The notes under the pieces: generated by a model | What the model saw: the letters and a program-made list of their open reading frames with translations, nothing else | Told to the model about the DNA's origin: nothing | The model's database searches: none | In this document: in pieces, positions 44,048-54,961 of the stretch | Numbering within the stretch: the stretch's first letter is position 1 | How the letters are laid out: every line of letters begins with the position of its first letter | Made by a program: the position numbers and the translations under genes | NCBI GenBank assembly: GCA_004369045.1 | Contig: ML213515.1 | Location: forward strand, 2,583-66,582 | Reading direction: 5' to 3' | DNA from: Heliocybe sulcata | Lineage: Eukaryota > Basidiomycota > Agaricomycetes > Gloeophyllales > Gloeophyllaceae | Length of the DNA: 64,000 nt

Positions 44048-47000
44048 ATGGACAAGGATAACAGAGATGATTTCACCTTTGCGAAGCTGAGCGACCTGAA
44101 GCAGCCTGTAACCTTCAGGATGTAAGAGTCACCGCCTGGATCTCCAGATAATGAATCTGAGGCCCCTGTTAGCTCCCAACTGGAAGGAACGAGACCCAGG
44201 AAATCATTTACGGAGCTCTTGGAAAAGCCCGAGCTTCGATTCCATGGCGCGCAGCAATCGTAAGTTCCAGTATCTTAATGGCAAGCGTGCTGCAAGCTGA
44301 ATGGCGCGTGGGGAGGGTGAAGAACTCTCTCTGACTTATACGTGACGTGCCAGCTCGTGGCCGATAATAAGCCGTTGACGATACCCTTCCGGACTTCATT
44401 CAAAGCGTTCAAGAACAGCTATACGTGCGCTTCCTATCATTTATACGCGGCAACACTCGAGTAACACCGCTCCGCTGCAGGTGGAACGAATGGATAACTC
44501 TACCCATCCGCTACTGCGACCTTCCCCTAAGCTCTCAAATCACCTTCACTGTTTGGGACATCGCTGGCCCACGCTCTGCAGTCCCGGTGGGCGGGAGCAC
44601 GTTCAGACTGTTTGGAAAGAAATGGTGTGCATTCAAGTATGTCACAGAATAGGCAAATTACTGAAGCATGCTCTAGGACGCTGCGGAGAGGAAAGCACCG
44701 ACTATTATTGTGGCCTGATCGGGAGGCAGATGGGTCTGTGGAGACGACAACTCCGAGTAAGCTTGGCACGAGGGATGAGATGGGCAGGCTCGAGAAGGTG
44801 CGTACTCATCTATGCCTCCCTGCGTTCCGGTTTTCACTTCACCTGGTCTTGCAGCTCGTGAAGAAGTACGAACGCGGAGATCTCCCCAAGTCCGACTGGC
44901 TCGACAACCTCGCTTTCCGGAAGATGGAGGAGATCCATGCAGTAGGGATCATTAGTCACGCTCGGCTGATTACCGTGTCCTTATCTGCTATGATTACAGG
45001 CAGAAACCGGAAAGTCTGACAGCCTTTACCTTTACATCGACATGCCGCGCTTTGATTTTCCTGTCATCTTCAGCGAGCCGGTGAGTATCTCTTCTTGTCC
45101 ACTTCCAATGATCGCCCCCTTTTTTCTTCCGCAACGTGGACTGTTGCTTACTGGCGCCTCCTTGCTAGGAACCTCCCGCTCCGTCGACATCCGCCTCTCC
45201 CGCACCAACACAGGCTCCAGGCCAACCTTCCACCTCCACAGTCAGCTTGAGCGATAGTACACATCTTTGGGCAATAGTGGATCCTGAGGTCGCACGCGAG
45301 AATCCAGTGGAAGATAAGCACCGTAGACTAGTGCGAAGTCATCGTAGTGGGCCGTACGACCGCGAATTGAAGCCGAATGCGAAAATCCGGGATGAACTCT
45401 CGGTGCGTAGACCCCCCTATCGCTTCACTCATGCAACTGACGTGTTTCACGCCATCTCAGCACATCCTCGACTACTCCCCCGCTCACCGCCTCACCTCCG
45501 AAGAGAAAGACCTCATCTGGAAGTTCCGGTTCTACCTCACGCGCGACCGGCGCGGGCTCACCAAGTTCCTCAAGGCCGTTACCTGGCGCGACGCAGCGGA
45601 AGTGCGGCAGGCCGTGGAGGAGCTCCTGCCGATGTGGACTGAAATAGACGTGGACGATGCGCTTGAGCTGCTGGGGCCTGGGACGGTGGACTCGAGGGTC
45701 AGGGCGTTCGCGGTGAGGCAGCTGGGGAGGGCGCCGGATGATGTGCGTCTCTTATTACCTCGTCCTTGGAAGGAAATGCTGATGCAGGTGTAGGAGTTGA
45801 TGTTGTACCTCCTGCAACTTGTGCAAGCGCTGAAATTCGAGAGCGTCGCGAGCGAGCAGCGGTCTTCGCGTTCTGCAGCAAGTGCGATCTCATACGAAGA
45901 CAGTGGTCTAGCGGACTTCTTGATATCGCGCTCCGTGGCGAACCCGGTGCTTGGAAACAGATTCCATTGGTACCTGATGGTGGAGATCGCTCTGGAGGAC
46001 AAGGTGATGGCAAAGATGTATGGCAAAGTGGATTTCAATTTTATGCAAAAGATTCTAGAGGTGCGCTGTACTATCTCTGCAGTTTTGAAGGTGGACTGAT
46101 ACATGGATTACAGGCGGACAATGGCGCGGAGAGAAGACATGCCATGTTGAGACAGGCAGAGTTGGTAGCAACTCTAGCGAAGCGCGCTAGGGACCTGAGG
46201 TTGAGCAAGGACCCGAGGCCAAAGAAGATCGAGAAACTGCGGTCGTTCCTGGCCGACTCAAAGCATGGGTTAGCATCACTGCAACCGCTCCCTCTCCCGC
46301 TCAATGCCCGCTACGAAGTGACTGGGATCGTCCCCGACAAATCTTCCGTATTCAAGTCAAACCTATATCCCATGCTTCTCTATTTCCAGTGCTCTGATGG
46401 CAGCGAGTACCCCGTGATCTTCAAGGACGGGGACGACATGCGGCAAGACCAGCTTGTGATCCAGCTGTTCACATTGATGGACAGGTTGCTGAGGAAGGAG
46501 AATCTGGATCTGAAGTTGATACCGTACGATGTGCTGGCAACGGGTCCGCTGCAGGGGATGGCGCAGTTCGTGCCGAGCAAGACGATTGCCGCCATCATCA
46601 GCGAGCATGGGACCCTGCTGAATTATTTGAGGGCCAACAATCCGGATGAGGGGAGTGTCGGGACATACGGGGTCGAGCCAGGTGTAATTGATACGTTCGT
46701 AAGGAGTTGCGGTAAGTATAAAGAGCACAGATTTGGGCATGAGGACTGATTGCGCATATAGCTGGATACTGCGTCGTCACTTACATACTCGGGGTAGGCG
46801 ATCGGCACCTGGATAATCTGCTGCTGACCCCGGATGGTACGTGAAAGCAATATACTGCTAATATGAACATTTATCTAACTTTTTCACGTAGGACATTTCT
46901 TCCACGGTGAGCTGGACGTAACTTAGCAGGATTTTATCGCTAAAAGCTTTGTAGTGGACTTTGGTTATATCCTTGGACGTGATCCGAAGCCCTTCCCACC

Positions 47001-47328
47001 TCCAGTCAAGGTCTGCAAGGAGATGGTTGACGGCATGGGCGGTGCTCAGTCAACACACTACGCGCGGTTCAAGAACTTCTGCTTCACGGCGTTCACTATC
47101 CTCCGCAAGAGCGCCAACCTAATACTGAATTTGGTCATGCTCATGGTAGACGCGAACATACCTGACATTAAACACCGCGATGTGCACGAACAGATTCAAG
47201 ACAAATTCAGACTCGACCTTACGGAGGAAGAAGCCATCAAGCATTTCGAGGCGCTGCTCAATGAGACATCATATTTCACGGCCGTGCTCGATCGTATCCA
47301 CGACTTGGCGCAGTATTGGAGAAGCTAG
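44048..47328 (+). CDS. VPS34: Class III phosphatidylinositol 3-kinase VPS34
   Basis: Phosphorylates phosphatidylinositol on endosomes and autophagosome precursors, in complex with Vps15 and Vps30. The start at 44048 gives [20 protein letters not shown]. The C2 domain includes [20 protein letters not shown] and [15 protein letters not shown]; the helical PIK domain includes [19 protein letters not shown] and [14 protein letters not shown] near 45500-45600. The kinase part has [20 protein letters not shown] near 46400, the catalytic loop [16 protein letters not shown] near 46790, and the activation segment [18 protein letters not shown] near 46950. It ends in [11 protein letters not shown] at 47328, the conserved C-terminal helix. 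More than ten introns interrupt it. All kinase residues are present, so the gene looks functional. Confidence 0.95.
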
Positions 47329-47625
47329 TCGATCAGCCACCATACTCTCGGTTTAGATATCATCTTTGGCTACGTGATCGTGTCCTTTGTCGTCCTGTAT
47401 CCTGTATCCTCACTAAGAACCTGCTTTCGATAGAGCCGACCAGATCTTATCCTCGACCATGCGGACAGTCTCGGGCGGCGTATTCAGACTGGTTATGAAG
47501 TACGCCACGTTACCGAGGGTCCTAAAGTGCATGCCGAAGGCGTTAGGGAGCTCGTGAGTGGCCGCAGCGATCATTGGTTGCAGCAATTGTTGCGCTGAAT
47601 TGGATCGATATCCTTCTGTGAAGAA

Positions 47626-50023
47626 TTAAGCGCCAGCGTAAGCCAATGGATCGCCGTCCGAGACGGACTTACCGCCAGCGTCATCCTGCGTCTTGATGGC
47701 AAGAAGTGTTCCCAGTGTCATGACTTCTTTCACGGAAGCTAGCTGGGATGTCGCTTGGACAAAACCTTGGTCCCACAAACTGAAGACAGCAGGTTCTCTG
47801 TCTTCCGGGGTAGCCCACTTCTGCTTGACACTCTGCCATTGCTCGCTGTTTGTGACCTTTTCGAGTATCTTCAGGGTCTCATTTGCGACTTCGCAGCCTA
47901 CTGGATAGGCTGTGTAGCTATGCCCATGGAGCAAAGCGTCGGTCTTATTGTCGCTCAAGAAGGCTTGGAATATCTCGTCTGACGCGAGGGTGATCGCTAA
48001 CGGCAATAGGCCACCGGTCAAAACTTTTGCGTGCACCGAGATGTCGGGGTTCACTCCCAGCAACGGACCGCAGGTCTCTATACCCAAGCGGTAGAGGCCC
48101 ACGAAGACTTCGTCGAATATCACAGGCAGAGTTTTTGATAACTCGCCCTCCCGCACGGTATCTACCAGGATACGTTGGAATAAGGGGTCCACGAAGATCA
48201 TACCCCCAGCGCCCATGACAAGCGGCTCTAAGATGAGAGCGGCTAAAGCGGGCTGCTCACTCGCCTCGAGGCGGTCCAAGGTACGGCGGATGTAATCGCG
48301 ATAGAGTGATGCCAAGGGAGAATCTATTCGTTGATTTACAGCGTACGCTTTTGAGAGAGAGTCGAGGACGATCTCGCCTGTAGGATGCTCAGCTGCAATT
48401 GACTGGGGCAAGGTAACATGGACCACGCCCTTCCGGATAGATATGTAGGGCGGATCGAACCAGTACCCTTTGGCGTTGTGCCATTCGCATGTATATACGC
48501 CCTCCTCGCAGGCATCCATGGCACCAATCGTATCCCCATGGTAGCTCCCTTTCAACCCCAATACGCCCAGTTGCTTCCTGTTCGCCATGTCCAGCGGCGG
48601 AGATTGCTTGACCGCAAAGGTGCGCAGGGCCATCTTCAGAGCAATCTCCATACCGGTGGAGCCATCATCGGAGAAGAAAGCTCGAGAGGCCCAGCCTTTG
48701 CCCGGCCCGTGTTTGACTAGACGTTCCGCAAGATTCAAGGCTGGCAGGTGGGTTGCTCCCGGGAACATGACGTGGCCGTAACGCCCAGCTGCTCTCGCGG
48801 CTGCCATAGTGAGCGCTGGATTTGCGTGGCCTAGAGCTTGAGTCCACCATGATGCCGAACCGTCAAATTGAGGCTCCAGCAGGGAGTTGGTTGGTTGCGC
48901 GGAATCAGGCCTGCGGTGGCTATTGTAGACAGAAAAGAAGTCGCCCCAGGCGCTGTCAATCACGTTGACGCCCTGCTCACTCTTGAAGTGGCCGTGTTGG
49001 ACGAAGGGCCACCAGATAGTATCCAAAGTACGACGGGGCATAGTGTCGAGCTGTTGGATTCTCTGGAAATGGCAGTTGTCTAGATGGGTGAGGACATTGA
49101 AGACGTCCCCTTCTTTTGAGAGTGGAACCAGGTCCTGGTAGTACTTCTCAGTGACTTCGAAGTTTTCAGCAGGGTCTGGGAGCCGTGGCGGAGGAGGGTC
49201 GAACGTCATGACATGCCCACCCCTCTCTGCGAAGTACGGAGCGAGATACTCTCCGTTTCGATAGTACTCGTCTTTGAAGAGTAAAATACTGTCCACGATA
49301 TATCCCCGCAGCATCAGAGATTCGTATGCAGAGATAGTGGAAGAGATTCCTCCAAGCCTTGAGTCACCTATGAGTATAGTCGGTAGGAACAGAGGCCGGT
49401 AACTATCTACTTGAGTAGTGCCAGAGAGTGTTGGGCTGTGGATACCTGCGCAGACGAGTGTTAGTTATCATTCAGTCGAAGTACCTTGCCCAAACAACGT
49501 ACCCCCGGCGGTTTCCACATACATATGAGAATACGTCTTAGCAGTTGAAGCACTTCTTCTGATGTTGCTCGCAAGCGCTTGTGTGAATGTCTCATCTGAA
49601 GGAATCGCGATCTTCCGTGCACAACAGAATGTGAGTGGTCCTACCGCCTACATGATAAGCGGGTAATCAGCCTAACCTCTGTCTTTGTCTTCTCAGCCTC
49701 GAGCTTGACAGCAAGATGAGGACTTAGAGGCTCAGAAAACCTGTATAAACATGAAGCACGGAGTCGCTCCGCATTAACCCCGATGTAACGCTTGATATGC
49801 CTGAATTATAGATTGTCAGTCGATAAAACAATATCGAGAGAAACGTTCATAACTCGTCATCTGCTTCTTCAATACGGCCCGTGCTAACTGGTTTCAAGTA
49901 ATATACTCTTTCGCATATACTTGCCGATGCACGAACGAGAGCAGAGGTTAGCAGCGTCTTCCCGACATCAGTGTTAGCACCGAAGACCTGGTGTACTCGG
50001 AGGTTCTTGTATAGTAAGGACAT
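47626..50023 (-). CDS. BIO3-BIO1: Bifunctional dethiobiotin synthetase / DAPA aminotransferase
   Basis: One polypeptide for two steps of biotin synthesis: 7-keto-8-aminopelargonate to DAPA, then DAPA to dethiobiotin. The start at 50023 reads MSLLYKNLRVHQ and the P-loop VFGANTDVGKTLLTSALVRA, followed by YYLKPVSTG, then after introns VETAGGVHSPTLSGTTQVDS and TILIGDSRLGGISSTISAYE, all dethiobiotin synthetase motifs. From about 49314 a single long exon carries the aminotransferase: DGSASWWTQALGHANP, RAFFSDDGSTGMEIALKMAL, VLGLKGSYHGDTIGAMDACE, LPVIFDEVFVGLYRLG, and the PLP lysine in HAKVLTGGLLPLAITLA. The stop is at 47626, after about 800 residues. This domain order is the one known from fungi and plants. 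Fungal copies are often mitochondrial or peroxisomal; no clear targeting peptide is visible here. Confidence 0.93.
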
Positions 50024-51147
50024 TGGCGCAGGTTCACTACGACGGCATGTCTTATGTTAGGAGGAGGATCTTGGAATACGCGTGGTGGTGGGAGAAGTCG
50101 TGTCGTCCACCGTGGGAACTGAATGATTCTGAATTTCGCGTTGACGCCCGTCCTCCGATTGGAAGATTATCTGAACTATACCAAGATCATACTTGGGGGT
50201 AGCCGGCCACCGCGTCGCGTGGCATTGATACGAGTCCTGAGTAGATCTGCGGTAGCGTTGTGATTGAGTAACACTGTATATAATACTATACATATGATAC
50301 TACAGTGATTCCCGTAAATAAAACCCTCCAGTTGAATATACTTCACGCATCATGCCATAGCATCTGGCTCAACTGACCTGCGCCACCGACTACAAGTCCC
50401 ATTCAACGCGTATTCCCACGGTAATAGAGGTGAATTCGACAGCTTTGAAGGGTGAGGGATGCTAAAGGGGTGATAAAATCTCAAAAATATTCCAGTACGC
50501 AGGTCCTATTCTCATATGCTTATATTCAGAATTTGAGGTGCAAAGGAGTGAGCATCATGGAGACCGACAAGAATTAGTGACCGGGACCACTACAAAACAC
50601 GTTTCGTACTCCGCTTGTAGTCTCAATAGGAGCGGGGTTTCATTTGAGTGTATTGATGACTACAAAGACGTTCATACTCCGATTACTCGGCATCCAATTT
50701 CCCACGGCGGAAACGTTCGGCAAAGCGCCCAAAAAATGTATGCAAAGACTCATCCTTCGTAAACTCAGGACTCGTAACTCCTCACCTGAAGACCTCACCG
50801 GTCACCAGTCAGTGCTCCGCGCCATTCGTATGAGCCCTTGCTTGCCGCTGAAGCGCGTCAGCTCGTCCGATCTGTTCTTACCCCGTAGGTCCAATATAGC
50901 AAAAGCCCCTCGCTCTGAAAATAGGGGCTAATACCATTCCGAGCATTCAGAGTAAAAGTCTCCCTCAACTCCAGGTCCCATTACATCGCCTCCAACGGCG
51001 AGTGATGCAGAACAATCTGGCCGAAGAGACGCGTAATCCCTCCGTTCCCGGGAAGGACGGAAGCGGAGAACCGTGACTTCCATGAGCAATCTATAAAGAC
51101 CTCTGGGTTCCGTAGCCTGAAGTATAGCACTCGCAAATCAGCATATC
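50024..51147. other. Intergenic, no gene seen
   Basis: About 1.1 kb between two genes that start away from each other, so it holds both promoters. A purine-rich and AT-rich patch lies at 50275-50350. The open frame at 50644-50931 has no motif. Confidence 0.45.
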
Positions 51148-52254
51148 ATGAAAGCAGCACTCTTCCACGGGACCAAACCCTCGCCCCCATACCTCACCCT
51201 CACGGACCTTCCTTCTCCGACTGCCACCGCCGGGTCAGTCGTAATCAAGGTCCTTGCATCTTCCGTCCTCTCCTACGCCGACGAGATCTTCAGCGGTGCG
51301 CGGACATACCCCAGCCTCCTCCCCTATGTCCCAGGCGGAGGCACCGTGGGCATCATCAAGTCCGCTGGCCCCGACGTCGCTAATCCCCACCTGCGAGTGG
51401 GAACGCTCGTCTATTGTGACTGCACCATCCGCGCCCGGGACGATCCATACTCTACCAAGCTGATGCTCCAGGGCATTGGTGCATTCAATGCGCGAGCCCA
51501 GCAGGTGCAAAGCGTCTGGAGGAATGGCAGCTGGGCAGAGGAGATGCTCGTCCCCGCCGAGAACGTCTACGCTGTACCGCCCTCCCTCATCAGTCTCGGC
51601 CCTGCACAACTCACCTCACTTAACGCCCTCATGATCCCCTTTGGCGGTCTGTGCGACGGCGACCTTTGCGTCGGCGCGACAGTCGTCATTACAGGGGCGA
51701 CGGGGCATTTTGGCAGTGGTGCCGTTGCAGTCGCCCTCGCTCTGGGAGCGCGCAAGGTCATCCCGTGCGGACGTTCGCAAGCGGGACTAGATAAACTCGT
51801 CAAGGCTTTCAAAAGCACGCCGCGCATAACACCTGTCATCCTTTCTGGAGAGTCTGGCGCCGATGAGAATGCTATCATAGCCGCAGCCGGCACTGGCTTC
51901 AGCATAGACGTGTCCTTCGACATACTCCCTCCCTCCGCATCGCCCTCCCTCGTCACCACCGCACTGCGCACTCTGCGTCCAGGCGGCACGTGCATCCTCA
52001 TGGGCGGTACAGAGTCTGACCTGCTCATTCCGTACCGCGAGGTAATGGTCAAGGATATTACAATGAAGGGCGTTTGGATGTACGACCGCGCGCACTTCCC
52101 GAAGCTGCTCGGGCTGGCAGAGTGCGGGTTGCTCGACCTGACTGTGTTCGATGTCACGAGTTACCCGCTGACGGAGGTGGAGGAAGCTGTTCAGGCGGCG
52201 AAGGAACGGGCGGGAGCATTGGAGCAGACTGCAGTCGTCTGCGGTGAGATGTAG
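51148..52254 (+). CDS. Zinc-free MDR-superfamily NAD(P)H oxidoreductase (quinone-oxidoreductase type)
   Basis: A single-exon gene of 368 residues. It opens MKAALFHGTKPSPPYLTLTD and has the GroES-like N-terminal domain with YVPGGGTVGIIKSAGPDV. The Rossmann part begins VVITGATGHFGSGAVAVALA near 51690 (a GxxGxxG variant), then ALGARKVIPCGRSQAGLDKL, and later LRPGGTCILMGGTE and VKDITMKGVWMYDR. The catalytic-zinc cysteine and histidine and the four-cysteine structural lobe of alcohol dehydrogenases are missing, which places it with the zinc-independent reductases (quinone or enoyl reductases). Its substrate is unknown. Lack of introns and a high GC third position set it apart from most neighbours; this may reflect strong expression or recent gain. 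Confidence 0.85.
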   Translation: MKAALFHGTKPSPPYLTLTDLPSPTATAGSVVIKVLASSVLSYADEIFSGARTYPSLLPYVPGGGTVGIIKSAGPDVANPHLRVGTLVYCDCTIRARDDPYSTKLMLQGIGAFNARAQQVQSVWRNGSWAEEMLVPAENVYAVPPSLISLGPAQLTSLNALMIPFGGLCDGDLCVGATVVITGATGHFGSGAVAVALALGARKVIPCGRSQAGLDKLVKAFKSTPRITPVILSGESGADENAIIAAAGTGFSIDVSFDILPPSASPSLVTTALRTLRPGGTCILMGGTESDLLIPYREVMVKDITMKGVWMYDRAHFPKLLGLAECGLLDLTVFDVTSYPLTEVEEAVQAAKERAGALEQTAVVCGEM

Positions 52255-53216
52255 GCGATGTAGCATGAACACCTGCCAGGCTCTTAGGTCCACAATTGGA
52301 ACGTAATGTGCATCCTAGGTATAGAGAGTGTATCAGCGATCGTATTGCAATTCAAACCACTGCCACACGAAATAGATGCACCATCGTTTACACTTTACGT
52401 GGAATGGGTACTTCCGTTTGCACCGTGACGTGGGTATCTAAGACGGTATCCTCCATATAATACGACGATCAGAACAGCCCGAGCTATTGTCACCGATGGT
52501 ACCGCTTTCGTACTCGGTCGATTTGTGCGGTTCAATCGGCCTTCCCATACACTTCTTCACGTTCGCATAGGACTACCGATGGATCTGCTTTTGGCGCTCC
52601 GGAGAAACAGAATGAAGAAACTGGACGGAAGAGGGTACACCATCCTAGCCGTGGTAGGCCTATAGAACGGAATGCCCCAAGGGTCAAGAAGCGCAGCCAT
52701 GTGTCGGCCACACGCAACACATTCCTTGAGCTGAGGAAGACCTGACTCACGAAAGCCGCGCCAAAACGCTCTTTGGTCTGATGCGTCAGTTCGCAGTTGC
52801 GACCGGATACTCAAGCATACCCCGATGCCGTTGCGATGGGGGTCACCAACTACCGTACGGGCAATTTCGGGAACTTGGATAGACAGAGATTCGCGGCATC
52901 GGATCAAAGCGAAGTTGCATAGGAAGCCGTCAGTTGCCCGGATCGGCGTCTGAGATAATCTGCTGAGTTCTAATAGCCATGTTAGTTCGTTTTGCTAAGC
53001 ATCTAGTAAGACATGGCCCACTCACGTACTTACGGCCACCGCTATCAATCAAACGCGAATCGATCAGGCATCCCAAGAACCACTGTTTCAAGTAGATCAC
53101 GAACAGCATCATCACTTGAACTTCCACCACCGACAATAGCATCAGCCAATAATATACAGGAACATGCACTAGACAGTGCTTTTGGTGTATTCGTCTCAAA
53201 ACCCTACCCAAAACTC
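52255..53216. other. Intergenic between converging genes, no gene seen
   Basis: Holds the 3' ends of the MDR gene (+) and the reductoisomerase gene (-). Minus-strand open frames at 52508-53029 have no motif, and reading through the last reductoisomerase intron gives a spurious extension. Confidence 0.45.
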
Positions 53217-54717
53217 TCATGCCTTGTAATCGGGACGCAGCGAACGCACGGTCTTGCCTATACGGTAGAAGCCCAATGAGCATACCTACACTATACGCGC
53301 ACGGAAAAAGAATGCACCCACCAGCTCTCCAGATCTCCTGCTCATCGATCTCCTTAAGCTCCCGCGCCAGATCTTCACGGTACGTCTTCCTGCCATTGAA
53401 TTCAAGCGACTTGCGAGTCTCCGTGCCGTTCTTCACAGACTCGTACAGCTTCTCGAAAATCGGCAGGTTCGCCTTCTCGAAGATGGGCGCCCAGTCGAGG
53501 GCACCACGGCGGGCGGTTGTCGAACATGCGTTGTACATGTAGTCCATACTAAGGAGGTTGGGTTTGAGTGAAGGGAGCGAAGGTAATACATCAGCACTCA
53601 CCCCTTCTCACCAATCAGGGGATACAGGGATTGGGTGGCCTCCTCGACGGTTTCGTTAAACGCCTCCGAGGGGCTGTGTCCGTTGGCACGGAGCACCTTG
53701 TACTGGGCAAGGAACATACCCTCTACAAATCAAACATCAGGACATATACGAAGACGAAATGGACGATCTAACTCACGAATACCACCCATGAGAACACCAC
53801 GCTCGCCATAGAGGTCAGAGTACACCTCCTTTTCGAATGTCGTCTCGTACATGTACCCGGAGCCGATACCGACACCAAGGGCAACCGCCCTCTCCTTGGC
53901 CTTGCCGCTGACATCCTGGAAGACGGCGACACTGCTGTTGATGCCACGGCCCTCCTTGAAGAGGGTCCGGACGGTCCGGCCAGAGCCCTTGGGTGCGACC
54001 AAAATAACGTCGACGTCGCTCGGGGGGATAACGTTCGTGTCTTCCTTGTACACCACAGAGAAGCCGTGCGAGAAGTAGAGGGTCTTACCCTTGGTGATGA
54101 GGGGAGCGATGGTGGGCCATGTCTGGGATTGGGCGGCGTCGGAGAGGAGGTTCATGATGATTGTACCCCGGTTAATGGCTTCCTCGATGGGGAATAGGGT
54201 CTCTCCAGGCACCTGGCCCAGTGAGGCGGGTCAGCGAGCGTGGATTTACCGGTATTCGAGCGAACATACCCAGCCGTCCTCCTGGGCAGCTTGCCAACTG
54301 CTACCACCCTCACGTACACCAACGATGACATTGAGCCCGTTGTCACGGGCATTTAAGCCCTGTCCGTGACCTTGCGAGCCGTAACCGATGATGGCAAGGG
54401 TGTCATTCTTGAAGTAGTCCTGGAGCTTGGACAAGGGCCAGTCACTCCGCTCGTAAACGACCTCCTTCGTGCCTGCGAAGTCGAGGGTCTTGATTCCTCG
54501 GACAGACTGTCTGCAGGGTAAGCTTCCTGGTTCGTAGTTCAGTGTTTGAGCCACGCACCTCGACAGTAGCCCTGCGGGGTGCATTTGAGACAGCAGCCCG
54601 CGCCAAGATGGAGTAGGATGCCGTCTGCGTCTGCTTCGACGTGACCTTCGTGCTGACGCGCGTCGCACGACGCGATGCTGAGCGCAGGGCTTGAGCAGAA
54701 CGGGTGGCGAAGGACAT
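53217..54717 (-). CDS. ILV5: Ketol-acid reductoisomerase (acetohydroxyacid isomeroreductase), mitochondrial
   Basis: Second enzyme of valine, leucine and isoleucine synthesis, using NADPH and magnesium in mitochondria. The start at 54717 gives a basic serine-rich presequence (MSFATRSAQALRSASRRATR). After an intron the mature part reads RGIKTLDFAGTKEVVYERSD, then the Rossmann loop LAIIGYGSQGHGQGLNARDN near 54340-54400 and VGVREGGSSWQAAQEDGWV. Further exons carry SDAAQSQTWPTIAPLITKGK, VILVAPKGSGRTVRTLFKEG, EKEVYSDLYGERGVLMGGI, EAFNETVEEATQSLYPLIGE (the acidic metal ligands) and MDYMYNACSTTARRGALDW. The last exon, after an intron, is TVRSLRPDYKA with the stop at 53217. About 400 residues, the short fungal class. 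It shares a 244-base divergent promoter with the dioxygenase gene at 54962. Confidence 0.94.
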
Positions 54718-54961
54718 GTCGATAAGAATGAGGAGAAGATCTTCCGAGTCAGAGCTGCTATATAGCGGCTTTTGATCAAATGAAAAAAATTCGGCCGAAA
54801 ATAACCGAGCGGTCGTCGATAATTCGGTATTTTGGGATAATCCAAATCAAGGTTATCTGCGCAAAACTATGCTCAAGGATTCAAGCTTCCGTTTCGATCA
54901 CTTGCGCCTGCAGCAATCGCCTTCCCTCCTGTGCTTTGGAGTTAGATCTTCATCCATCTTG

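Noticed and set aside
45532-46304. Minus-strand frame of 190 codons rich in serine and arginine
   Set aside because: It lies antisense to the helical domain of VPS34 and has no motif of its own.
51235-52293. Minus-strand frames of 124-196 codons
   Set aside because: Antisense of the GC-rich single-exon MDR oxidoreductase.
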